Source of the DNA: Verrucomicrobiaceae bacterium
GTDB lineage: Bacteria; Verrucomicrobiota; Verrucomicrobiia; Verrucomicrobiales; Akkermansiaceae
Length of the DNA: 51,679 nucleotides
Assembly: GCA_027486655.1 (NCBI GenBank)
Contig: JAIXOR010000023.1
Span: forward strand, 1-51,679
Direction of reading: 5' to 3'
Shown: positions 16,385 to 23,787 of the stretch, one piece after another
Layout of the letters: each line of letters starts with the position of its first letter
Numbering within the stretch: the stretch's first letter is position 1
Program-made: the position numbers and the translations under genes
The notes under the pieces: generated by a model
What the model saw: only the letters and a program-made list of their open reading frames with translations
Database searches by the model: none
What the model was told of the DNA's origin: nothing

Positions 16385-17512
16385 ATGGCCAGCCCGTCCG
16401 AGGAACTTGCCGGACTGGAAGCCGCCGGGCTTCTGCGATCGCTGCGTCCGCTGGATTCGCCCGCCGGCCCCCGGGTGATGCGCGAGGGCCGCGGGTTCTG
16501 GAACTTCGCATCGAACGACTACCTCGGCCTGGCCGCGCATCCGGCGATCGCTGCGGCGCTGGTGGAGGGAGTGGGGATTTATGGTGCGGGCTCCGCCGCA
16601 TCGCGTCTGGTATGTGGCACGCTGCCACCGCACCGCGCGCTCGAAGAAAGCCTGGCCGCGGCAAAGGGCACGGAGGCGGCCTTGGTCTTTTCCTCCGGGT
16701 TCGCCACGCCGCTGGGCGTGATCCCGGCCGTGGTGGGCAAGCGGGATTTCATCGTGCTCGACAAGTTGAGCCATGCCTGTCTGGTCGATGCCGCCCGGCT
16801 TTCCGGGGCGACGATCCGCGTGTTTCCGCACAATGATGTGGTGAAACTGGAGCGCCTTCTGGCTTCCATCCGCACGAAGGACGCCACCGCCCGCGTGCTG
16901 GTGGCCACCGAGTCGGTCTTCAGCATGGATGGCGACCTTTGCCCGCTGCGCGACATCGTGGAAACCGCGGAACGACACGGAGCCCTGCTTTTGTTAGATG
17001 AAGCCCATGGTTTCGGCGTGCTCGGCGCGACGGGCATGGGACTCGCCGAGCAGGAGGGCTTGCAGGGGCGCATCGCCTTCCAGATGGGCACGCTCAGCAA
17101 GGCCGCGGGCCTTTCCGGCGGATACGTGGCGGCATCGCGGGAATGGATCGACCTCCTCATCAACCGCGCCCGTTCCTTCATTTACTCCACCGCCCCGCCT
17201 CCCGCCATGGCCCATGCGGCGCGGCTGTCCCTGGAGTTGATCCGCTCGGCGGAGGGAGCCGCGCTGCGGGAAACCCTGCGTGCCAACACCGCCCGCCTCG
17301 CGGATTCCCCGACGCCGATCCTGCCGCGGCTGTTAGGTTCTAACGAATCGGCGCTGGCCGCCTCGGCCGCTCTCGCGGAGGCCGGTTTTCTCGTTCCGGC
17401 GATCCGCTATCCAACGGTGCCCCGGGGTGCGGCGCGACTGCGGATCAGCGTCTCCGCCGCGCATCCGCCGGAAGCCGTTTCCGCGCTGGCCGGGGCGCTC
17501 AAGGAAGCTTGA
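16385..17512 (+). CDS. bioF: 8-amino-7-oxononanoate synthase-like PLP enzyme
   Basis: A 375-residue alpha-oxoamine synthase. It fits BioF, which condenses pimeloyl-ACP or -CoA with alanine in biotin synthesis. Typical blocks: FWNFASNDYLGLAAHP, GVGIYGAGSAASRLVCGT, then HNDVVKLERLL, LLLLDEAHGFGVLG and the PLP lysine in MGTLSKAAGLSGGYVA. KBL and SPT are close relatives and cannot be fully excluded. Only two bases separate it from the carboxypeptidase stop, so the pair is likely co-transcribed although unrelated in pathway. No other biotin genes are in the window. Confidence 0.88.
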   Translation: MASPSEELAGLEAAGLLRSLRPLDSPAGPRVMREGRGFWNFASNDYLGLAAHPAIAAALVEGVGIYGAGSAASRLVCGTLPPHRALEESLAAAKGTEAALVFSSGFATPLGVIPAVVGKRDFIVLDKLSHACLVDAARLSGATIRVFPHNDVVKLERLLASIRTKDATARVLVATESVFSMDGDLCPLRDIVETAERHGALLLLDEAHGFGVLGATGMGLAEQEGLQGRIAFQMGTLSKAAGLSGGYVAASREWIDLLINRARSFIYSTAPPPAMAHAARLSLELIRSAEGAALRETLRANTARLADSPTPILPRLLGSNESALAASAALAEAGFLVPAIRYPTVPRGAARLRISVSAAHPPEAVSALAGALKEA

Positions 17513-18374
17513 AGTCCCTGACCACCGCCATGTGCTGCATGAAAGGCACCCCGCTGTCGCCTGCCTGCGCGGGCGGGCATTTTTCCAGAGCGGCGAAGAC
17601 CCGCGTGTCGAAGACCAAGCCGCCGGGAAAGGTGAGCCCGGCCAGTTCCACGGGCACTTCGAGACGCTGCAAGCCGGCATTGCCGAGCACCAAGTCGTAA
17701 GGCCGGTTGCGGGGCGCGTTGGTGGCGGGGTTTCCAAGATCATCCACTGGCAGTTTGTCCGGCACCACCAGCACGCCGCGCATCGTTTGAAAGCACTTCT
17801 CGTCCGCCCGCCGGGTATTGAAATCCCCACCCACCACGAGCAGCGCGTCTGCCGGGACTTTTTCACGGATCCAACGCACCAGCGCCGCGGCCTGGGTGGC
17901 TCGCGAGGTCTCGCCCTTGGAATGCAGGTGCACGCTCACCGCCCAAAGGTCCCGCCCGCCCGGCAGCCGGATGCGCGCCCAGGCAAAATCGCGGTTGTCC
18001 AACACCGGATCATCCCAGGCCCCGGACTCGACGATGGGAAAGCGGCTGATGATTCCATTCGGGATCTGCCGCCCCTCCTCGCGGGTGAAGGTATGCTCTT
18101 CGCCAAGTGTCGCGTTCACCCACTGGCGCACCGGCACCGTCGTGTTGAACTCCTGAATGAGCACGATGTCCGGCTTCAGCGATTTGAGAATCCGCGCGCC
18201 GGCACCTTCCGGGTTGCTGTGGTTTCCATTGTCCGGCGAATAGGCCTGGAGATTGTCCGAGGTGAGATTCGCCGCGACGATGCGGACGCGGACCGGCTCG
18301 CCATGCGCGGAGGCCAGCACACCCAGCCACAGGGCGGCCGCCATTCGCAGGATCCATCGGGGAAAATCAGGCAC
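17499..18374 (-). CDS. Secreted endonuclease/exonuclease/phosphatase-family protein
   Basis: A 291-residue metal-dependent phosphodiesterase-fold protein. Core motifs: VRIVAANLTSDN at the start, IVLIQEF with the catalytic glutamate, AVSVHLHSKG, VVGGDFNTR and a C-terminal MQHMAVVRDF with the catalytic histidine. A GTG start at 18374 gives a textbook signal peptide (PDFPRWILRM, then AAALWLGVLASAHG); an ATG at 18344 would give a signal without positive charge, so I prefer GTG. It could degrade nucleic acids or phospholipids outside the cytoplasm. Its 3' end overlaps bioF by 14 bp in convergent orientation. Confidence 0.8.
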   Translation of the reverse strand: MPDFPRWILRMAAALWLGVLASAHGEPVRVRIVAANLTSDNLQAYSPDNGNHSNPEGAGARILKSLKPDIVLIQEFNTTVPVRQWVNATLGEEHTFTREEGRQIPNGIISRFPIVESGAWDDPVLDNRDFAWARIRLPGGRDLWAVSVHLHSKGETSRATQAAALVRWIREKVPADALLVVGGDFNTRRADEKCFQTMRGVLVVPDKLPVDDLGNPATNAPRNRPYDLVLGNAGLQRLEVPVELAGLTFPGGLVFDTRVFAALEKCPPAQAGDSGVPFMQHMAVVRDFKLP

Positions 18375-18480
18375 GATGCCGCGCAGGCTAGCCGCGATGC
18401 CCCGGCGCGGCGATGGAAATCCCGCGGGACACCGCACTTGCCGCTTCCCGCCCATCCGATTTCCGCTAGGATGGGACAAC

Positions 18481-18843
18481 GTGAAATCCCTCCTCCCCTG
18501 CGCCATCCTGCTCTGCGGCCTCATGCTGCCGATGTCCGATCTGCATGCCCAGAATCAGCACGAAATGAACCAACAGGCCTTCGAGGATTTTCAAAAAGCC
18601 GACGCCGAGCTCAACAAGACCTACAACCGCCTGCTCGCCAAACTCGACGACATCGGCAAACAGAAGCTCCGCGCCGCCCAGCGGGCCTGGGTGGCCTTCC
18701 GCGACGCCCAGGCGGAATTCGAAGCCGATGACATGCGCGATGGCTCCGCCGCCCCGCTGCTCCACTCCGGCTCCCGCGCCCGAAACACCCGCGATCGCAC
18801 CGCGGCGCTCAAGGAACACCTCAAGGAACTGGAGTCCCGCTGA
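18481..18843 (+). CDS. Secreted LprI/DUF1311-like small protein
   Basis: A 120-residue exported protein with signal SLLPCAILLCGLMLPMSDLHA. The mature domain resembles the LprI/DUF1311 family: LNKTYNRLLAKLDD, then QRAWVAFRDAQAEFEAD. The usual family cysteines are missing from what I can see. Some LprI proteins inhibit lysozyme; that role is not established here. The start is GTG 18481, nine bases after TAGGAT, which could be a -10 element. It is divergent from the phosphatase-family gene. Confidence 0.75.
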   Translation: MKSLLPCAILLCGLMLPMSDLHAQNQHEMNQQAFEDFQKADAELNKTYNRLLAKLDDIGKQKLRAAQRAWVAFRDAQAEFEADDMRDGSAAPLLHSGSRARNTRDRTAALKEHLKELESR

Positions 18844-18879
18844 CCCGCCAGGCTTCCGGTCAATCCATGCTTGCACATG

Positions 18880-18904
18880 CATGGCTTTGCATGGCAAAGC
18901 CATG
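18880..18904. promoter_or_regulatory. Operator-like palindrome O1 (CTTTG-N5-CAAAG)
   Basis: A perfect 11-bp inverted repeat, CATGGCTTTGC-ATG-GCAAAGCCATG, ends two bases before the ATG of the membrane-protein gene. Its core CTTTG-CATGG-CAAAG (18885-18899) recurs at 19853 and 19911 with the same 5-bp spacer. It is a candidate site for the winged-helix regulator encoded 620 bp downstream. Confidence 0.7.
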
Positions 18905-18906
18905 TC

Positions 18907-19527
18907 ATGACGACACGCGATGAAGCCGTGGAGCAGTTGCGGGTGATCCGTGCGGTGATGGAGCGGGCCACCATTTTCCGGGCCCTGTCCGGCGAGACCG
19001 CCCTGATCGGAGGCGCGGTGGCGCTCGCCATGGCCTGGGCCACCGAGAAGAAATCCAGCTGGCCCTGGGCCTCCTGGTGGATCGGTGGACTGGTGGTGGT
19101 GCTCGCCTTCAACGTGTTTCAAATCCAGCGCATGCGCAGCACCCGCCAGCGGCCCTTCTGGAGCACCGGTCTCAAGCTGGCGATCCGCTGCGCGATGCCC
19201 TCGATCATTGCCGGGGGCTTCCTCGGGCTGCTTTTCATCCGCGCCGGAAACGAAGTGGCCGCCGCCTGCATCTGGATCCTCCACTACGGACTCGCCCTGC
19301 TCGCCATCCGCGAATTCGCCCCCAAATCGATGGCCTGGCTCGGCTGGGCCTTCGTCGCCTTCGGCCTGCTCTGCCTGGCCACCGCCACCAAGGTGGTCGA
19401 ACTCGATCAGGCCTGGATGATGCGTGTGAACGCCTCCCGCCTCATGGCCATCGCCTTCGGCGGATTCCACTTGGTTTACGGCGCGCTCATCGTCACCACC
19501 GGGCGGCGCGAAGACACCACCGCATGA
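18907..19527 (+). CDS. Multi-pass membrane protein paired with a regulator
   Basis: A 206-residue protein with an N-terminal cytoplasmic helix (DEAVEQLRVIRAVMERATIF) and about six hydrophobic segments (near 27-45, 55-72, 92-110, 116-133, 139-156 and 172-190). No domain is recognised. The start is the ATG directly after palindrome O1; earlier in-frame TTG and ATG codons lie inside the palindrome and would be odd starts. No Shine-Dalgarno sequence is visible, so the transcript may be leaderless or nearly so. The last four bases overlap the winged-helix regulator (ATGA), so the two are translated together and probably work as a sensor or target and regulator pair. Confidence 0.7.
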   Translation: MTTRDEAVEQLRVIRAVMERATIFRALSGETALIGGAVALAMAWATEKKSSWPWASWWIGGLVVVLAFNVFQIQRMRSTRQRPFWSTGLKLAIRCAMPSIIAGGFLGLLFIRAGNEVAAACIWILHYGLALLAIREFAPKSMAWLGWAFVAFGLLCLATATKVVELDQAWMMRVNASRLMAIAFGGFHLVYGALIVTTGRREDTTA

Positions 19528-19823
19528 TCGATTTCTCCCAACTCGACCGGACGATTCACGAGAAAGGGCGGCTGTCGATCATGACGCTGCTCGCCTCGCG
19601 CACCAGTCCGTGGCCGTTCCAGGACCTCAAGACCGAGCTCGACATGTCCGACGGCAACCTCATCACCCACCTCCGCACCCTGGAAAAAGCCGGATTCATC
19701 CTCGGCGAGAAACTCACCGGCGAGGGTCGGCCCCAAACCCTCTACTCGCTCACTCCCGAGGGAAAATCCGCCTTCGTCTCCTACCTCAACGTGCTCGAAC
19801 AAATCCTCGGCCTCGGCCGCTGA
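19524..19823 (+). CDS. Winged-helix transcriptional regulator
   Basis: A 99-residue regulator of the MarR/ArsR-like winged-helix type (HTH_34 group). DRTIHEKGRLSIMTLLASR opens the domain, MSDGNLITHLRTLEKAGFI is the recognition helix region, and GEGRPQTLYSLTPEGKSAF is the wing. It has no ligand domain, as usual for this family, whose members repress the gene they overlap with. Three matching palindromes lie at 18880, 19852 and 19911: before its own operon and around the start of the next gene. Autoregulation is therefore likely. Confidence 0.88.
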   Translation: MIDFSQLDRTIHEKGRLSIMTLLASRTSPWPFQDLKTELDMSDGNLITHLRTLEKAGFILGEKLTGEGRPQTLYSLTPEGKSAFVSYLNVLEQILGLGR

Positions 19824-19851
19824 ACCGACTTTTTTCCCTTGTCGGGCAATC

Positions 19852-19868
19852 GCTTTGTGATACAAAGC
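19852..19868. promoter_or_regulatory. Operator-like palindrome O2 (CTTTG-N5-CAAAG)
   Basis: GCTTTG-TGATA-CAAAGC, ending eight bases before the ATG at 19877. The arms and spacer length match those of O1. Confidence 0.7.
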
Positions 19869-19876
19869 TCGCACCC

Positions 19877-20809
19877 ATGAAACGATTCCAGCCCAGCCCC
19901 CGCCCCGATACTTTGCGCTACAAAGTGAAATCCACCTTGGAAGAATCGCGCTACATGCCACCGGGTGATCGGCGATACCGGCTGCACGTGGCGGAGAGCC
20001 TGGGGATGGATGCGGATGCGCGGGGGGCCTTGGAGCGGTTGTTGTCGATGTCGGCGGGCCGTGCGCTCGGTGTGGCCGGGCGTTTCATGCCGGATGCCGG
20101 AGTGAGTCGCCTGCTTGCGTCGAGAGGGATCGAGGAAGGGGTGGAGGAAGCGGATTTCGGGAGATTCCGTGCGATCGTGATCCCGACCTGTGGAGTGGCG
20201 GCGCGGCAGCGTGCGGAGTGGGTGGAGGCGGGGCATCGTCTGGAGGACTTCACCCTGCCGAAGCTGAGGCGGGCGCAGGTGGCGCTCGGTTTGTTGAAGA
20301 TGGAGGGGGCCCAGGGCCTGGTGATCGGTCGGCATGAGGACCCCGAGAGTCTCGCGATCGCGCGGAGTTCGCCGGGCACCCGGATCATCGAGGACACCAC
20401 CGACACGGCACGGCTGGTGTTTTCGCCCGCCTTCGGGGTCGTTTGCCAGCCCACGCTATCCCCGCGGAAGACCGAGTGGCTGGTGCAGCAGCTGCGTTTC
20501 CGCTATCGCGATGCGAAGGTCACCTTCCTCAACACTGCCTGCGATGGGATGACGGCGCGGGATGAGGCGCTGGAGAAACTACTGCCGGTTTGTGACCACG
20601 TGTTGATCGTGGGTGATCCGGGCGAGGCCTCGTGCGAGGCGTTGTTAGAGACCGCCACCCGCCGTGGCCGGACGGCGACGATCGTTGCGGGCGTGGAGGA
20701 GATCGCCGCCGCCGGCCTTCCCCAAGGGGCCCGGGTCGCCCTGACGGCCGGGGCCTATGCCTGTGACGAGGCGATCCGCGGAGTCGCTGCGGCGCTTTGC
20801 TCGGCCTGA
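19877..20809 (+). CDS. Degenerate IspH (LytB)-like protein
   Basis: A 310-residue protein that can be aligned by eye to IspH, the [4Fe-4S] enzyme ending the MEP isoprenoid pathway. Matching blocks: TCGVAARQRAEWVEAGH (second cluster cysteine region), GLVIGRHEDPES (the His/Glu active-site region), VVCQPTLSPRKTEWLVQQL, FLNTACDGMTARDEAL (third cluster cysteine), HVLIVGDPGEAS and ALTAGAYACDEAI. The N-terminal cysteine motif (GFCxGVxxA) of true IspH is absent, and the SxN substrate motif reads EAS. It is therefore unlikely to be the housekeeping reductase. An alternative ATG at 19956 would put operator O3 upstream of the gene. Neighbouring operators suggest control by the regulator at 19524. Confidence 0.7.
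   Translation: MKRFQPSPRPDTLRYKVKSTLEESRYMPPGDRRYRLHVAESLGMDADARGALERLLSMSAGRALGVAGRFMPDAGVSRLLASRGIEEGVEEADFGRFRAIVIPTCGVAARQRAEWVEAGHRLEDFTLPKLRRAQVALGLLKMEGAQGLVIGRHEDPESLAIARSSPGTRIIEDTTDTARLVFSPAFGVVCQPTLSPRKTEWLVQQLRFRYRDAKVTFLNTACDGMTARDEALEKLLPVCDHVLIVGDPGEASCEALLETATRRGRTATIVAGVEEIAAAGLPQGARVALTAGAYACDEAIRGVAAALCSA
19911..19925. promoter_or_regulatory. Operator-like palindrome O3 (CTTTG-N5-CAAAG)
   Basis: CTTTG-CGCTA-CAAAG, 43 bp downstream of O2 and inside the first codons of the IspH-like gene as called. Position and match suggest a two-site operator (O2 and O3) or a later true start codon. Confidence 0.55.
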
Positions 20810-20900
20810 GCAGGATCTGCGGAGACTTTGGCAAAATGCGCGTGGCGCGATGCGGGATTCCGATTGACCCGCCCGATCGCGGACGGACCGTGGGAATGCC

Positions 20901-21491
20901 ATGAAAACGACATCCATTCCCCGATCCGGCATCTGCATCCCCGCTCCAGCGCTGCCCCGGCTTTTCCGCCTTGCGGCTGTGGTTTCCTCGGTGGTTCTGG
21001 TAATGGCAGCCCCCCTGCCCCGGGCTCTGGCTGGTGGAGCGGACGGCGTTTACCGCCTCACCCGGGTATCCGGATCGCTCAGCGCGAACGGCGAGACCGT
21101 GACCCTGCCCAAAGACCTGCTCAAGGCCGCCTTTCTGAGGAATGGCCGGATTCTCGTGGAGGGCAACAAGGTGCCCATCTACCGCTCGAAATGGGCGGGG
21201 CTTGTCGATGAATTCAACTACCTCGGATTCACCGGCACCGCCGAGGTGAGCGGCCCTTCGAATCTGGAGCTCCGGAAATCCGGCGATGCCTATGTCGGCA
21301 GCACCACCCGGCCCGTCACCGTGAAACTGCAAGGCGACTTCATGGGCACCGATGTCACCATCGTGATGAAGGTGTTTTTCAAAGGAAAACTCGTCGGCAA
21401 CACGCTCACCATCACCTGCCCGGTGACGGTCAAGGCAGTGGGCATCCTCGAAGCGGAAGGAACCATCAAGCTGGTCACCACGCGCGGCTGA
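20901..21491 (+). CDS. Secreted protein, paralogue 1 of a tandem pair
   Basis: A 196-residue exported protein with a long signal region (about 45 residues, ending PRALAGG). The mature part starts GADGVYRLTRVSGSLS. The pattern is shared with the next gene: DG-x-Y, VTLPKDLLKAAFLRNGRI, IYRSKWAGLVDEFNYL, VSGPSNLELRKSGD, then alternating beta-like strands. The family is unknown to me. It has no membrane segment or lipobox after cleavage and is probably a small beta-rich periplasmic protein. Confidence 0.7.
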   Translation: MKTTSIPRSGICIPAPALPRLFRLAAVVSSVVLVMAAPLPRALAGGADGVYRLTRVSGSLSANGETVTLPKDLLKAAFLRNGRILVEGNKVPIYRSKWAGLVDEFNYLGFTGTAEVSGPSNLELRKSGDAYVGSTTRPVTVKLQGDFMGTDVTIVMKVFFKGKLVGNTLTITCPVTVKAVGILEAEGTIKLVTTRG

Positions 21492-21553
21492 ACCGTCCTT
21501 CCGGCCCGCGGAAATCCCGTTGACCGGAACCCCCGGCGGGTGGATGTTTCAGC

Positions 21554-22135
21554 ATGCTCACCTCCCAACGTCCATCCGCCCCCGCTTTGGCCCGCTTTCG
21601 CAGGTTTCTCGCCGGCCCGGTCGCAGTCGCGATCGCCGCGGCCGCCGGTCTTGCCTCCACCCCGGACCTCCGCGCCCAGTCGATCGACGGGACCTACACG
21701 GTGAAACGCATCAGCGCCTCGCTGCAAGGGGAGAGCGCTCCCGCCACGATTCCGAAGGAGCTGCTGCGCCAGGCGCTTTCCCGCAATGGCAAGATCGAGA
21801 TCAAGAACAACCGCATGCCCGTCTTCCGCGCGAAGTGGGAGGATGTGCTCAATGATTTCAATTTCCTCGAAATCGACGACTTGGTGAAGGTCAGCGGCCC
21901 GCGCAACCTGCTGTTGGAGAAGTCCGGCGATGTTCATTCGGGACGCAGCACCGAACCGGTCCGTGTGAAGTTCAGCGGCGAGATCATCGGCACCGAGCTC
22001 AACATCAACCTGCGTGCGGACTTCCGCGCGAAGGTCGAGGGCAATACCCTGACCGTGGTGGTGCCGCTGCGCGTGATCACCTTCGGCACTGTCGCCGCGG
22101 AAGGAAAGGTGCGTCTCGTCGCGGAGAAGGAGTGA
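21554..22135 (+). CDS. Secreted protein, paralogue 2 of a tandem pair
   Basis: A 193-residue exported protein related to the preceding gene by tandem duplication: SIDGTYTVKRISASL, IPKELLRQALSRNGKIEI, VFRAKWEDVLNDFNFLE, VSGPRNLLLEKSGD, and similar C-terminal strands ending in EGKVRLVAEKE. The signal peptide runs to DLRAQS. A TTGACC (21520-21525) and GATGTT (21543-21548) with a 17-bp spacer lie just upstream, which would make the transcript almost leaderless. The function is unknown. Confidence 0.7.
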   Translation: MLTSQRPSAPALARFRRFLAGPVAVAIAAAAGLASTPDLRAQSIDGTYTVKRISASLQGESAPATIPKELLRQALSRNGKIEIKNNRMPVFRAKWEDVLNDFNFLEIDDLVKVSGPRNLLLEKSGDVHSGRSTEPVRVKFSGEIIGTELNINLRADFRAKVEGNTLTVVVPLRVITFGTVAAEGKVRLVAEKE

Positions 22136-22163
22136 GCTTCCTCAGCACGAGTGGCAAAGCGCC

Positions 22164-22538
22164 TCAGCGTTCCAGAATCTCCACCTCGTAGCCGTCCGGA
22201 TCGGTGACAAAGGCCATCTTGCGGCCGCCGCTGGAGAATTTCTCGCGCCAGCCGGATGGCCAGATCTCGATGCCCGCTTTTTCGACACCGTCGCAGTAGG
22301 CGATGATGTCATCCACGCCCAGCGCGGTGTGCATGAGGTCCTCGGGGCAGGTCGCCGTGTATTCGGGCGAATGGCAGAGTTCGAGAAAGACCTCGTTGCC
22401 GGGAAGATCGAGGAAGGCAAGGCTGTTGCCCTGCGGGGAATCGCGGAACTCCCTCAGCGTGTAGCCGAGGTGCTGATAGAATTCCACGGACTTGCGGAGG
22501 TCGCGCACACGGATGCGGGTATGGAGAAAGCGGATCAT
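22164..22538 (-). CDS. Glyoxalase/lactoylglutathione lyase-like VOC protein
   Basis: A 124-residue VOC-fold protein close to glyoxalase I, which turns the methylglyoxal-glutathione adduct into lactoylglutathione. It opens MIRFLHTRIRVRDLRKSVEF with the first metal histidine; NEVFLELCHSPEY carries the first glutamate, DLMHTALGVDD the second histidine, and DPDGYEVEILER the second glutamate. All four expected metal ligands are thus visible. Length is normal for one glyoxalase domain pair. It is convergent with the tandem secreted pair. Confidence 0.85.
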   Translation of the reverse strand: MIRFLHTRIRVRDLRKSVEFYQHLGYTLREFRDSPQGNSLAFLDLPGNEVFLELCHSPEYTATCPEDLMHTALGVDDIIAYCDGVEKAGIEIWPSGWREKFSSGGRKMAFVTDPDGYEVEILER

Positions 22539-22583
22539 GGCGGCGCACTTTGCAACGGCCCCGCGGCTTTGCCAAACCCGGAA

Positions 22584-23762
22584 TCACACGCGCGGCAGCT
22601 TCACCTCGTGCACCACCCCGCCTGTGAGGTCGCGCATCACGAGCTTCAAGCCATCGGCGTCCGCCGTGCCCTCGATCCAGCGTGCCGTGTTGAATTTCGG
22701 CCCGCCGGAAACCAACTGGGCGTAGGGGAACTTTTCGTTCGAAGGAATCCACGCATCCTCATGGGTGTGGCCGGAAATCACCACCTGCGCCCCCCAGGCG
22801 GCCAGCGCATCGTGCCAGACCGCACGGCTGGAGCGGGCGAAAGCGTCGTAGCCCCCGCTCGCATACGGAGTCTCCGGCGCCTCCACGGTCCAGCGCAGCG
22901 GGATGTGACAAAACACGATTCGGTAGGGCGCATCGCAGATGCCCGGAGCCCGGGTGACCTGAGCCAGCCACTCCGCCTGCTCGCGCCGCAGTGATTCGAA
23001 GGCCACCCGCCCGCCGAAGCTGGGGTGGTCGTCCGGTTTGTCCTCGCCGGTGTGCAGGCTGATCACCGCCACTGGCCCGCTGCGGAATGCGCAGAACGGC
23101 CGACCGCTGGGTGTGGCCATCATTTCCCTGACCTTGAAGGCCCACTTGCCGCGCACGTCGTGGTTTCCCCAGGTGAGCAGCAATGGGCGACCCGCCGTCA
23201 CATCCTGCTTCGCGGGATGCAGGAGGGTGGGCACCAACCAGGCCTCCTGATGCCAGTCATTGCAGGTATCGCCATTCCAAAGCAGGAAATCCGCAGAGGG
23301 AGTGACCTCGTGCAGCTTGCGGATCGTGTCGTGGTGCTCGTGGGTGTCATTCCACACCACGAAACGGGTGGCCGGAGCCGCGGGATCGAGCGTCGTCACC
23401 GGTTTCCACGGGCCTTCCTCACGCTGTTTCGCCGCATCGCAGGATTCCACCACCGCGCGCAGTTCGCCCTTGGCCCCGGGCTTCAATCCGGAAACGCGGA
23501 CGCGGAGAATCTTCTCACCCTGGGGCACCATGCCGAACTCATCCGCCGCAAACTTCCTGACCACGCCCTGCTCCCGATACTCCACCCAGCCCCGGCACAG
23601 CCGGCTCACCGCCCACACCACCTCCATCCCATCCGACCGCGGGGCCATCACCACCGCCGGAGTCGCCATCAACGGCACGAGCGCCGCACCATCTTCCGCA
23701 CCGAGCGCCACCGCTCCCAAAGTGCCCGCCATGGATCCAGTCAAAAACAAACGACGATTCAT
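22584..23762 (-). CDS. Exported calcineurin-like metallophosphoesterase
   Basis: A 392-residue protein. The N-terminus MNRRLFLTGSMAGTLGAVAL resembles a Tat signal (NRRLFL). A fibronectin-like N-terminal domain (about 35-130) is followed by the metallophosphatase domain with all five motifs: WNDTHEH, WNGDTCND, TWGNHD, FCHIP and SGHTHEDAW. Purple-acid-phosphatase-like domain order is possible. It is divergent from the conserved unknown gene at 23788 with only 25 bp between starts, so promoters must overlap. The substrate is unknown. Confidence 0.88.
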   Translation of the reverse strand: MNRRLFLTGSMAGTLGAVALGAEDGAALVPLMATPAVVMAPRSDGMEVVWAVSRLCRGWVEYREQGVVRKFAADEFGMVPQGEKILRVRVSGLKPGAKGELRAVVESCDAAKQREEGPWKPVTTLDPAAPATRFVVWNDTHEHHDTIRKLHEVTPSADFLLWNGDTCNDWHQEAWLVPTLLHPAKQDVTAGRPLLLTWGNHDVRGKWAFKVREMMATPSGRPFCAFRSGPVAVISLHTGEDKPDDHPSFGGRVAFESLRREQAEWLAQVTRAPGICDAPYRIVFCHIPLRWTVEAPETPYASGGYDAFARSSRAVWHDALAAWGAQVVISGHTHEDAWIPSNEKFPYAQLVSGGPKFNTARWIEGTADADGLKLVMRDLTGGVVHEVKLPRV

Positions 23763-23787
23763 CACGCGCCATACTGGCGGACCGGCC

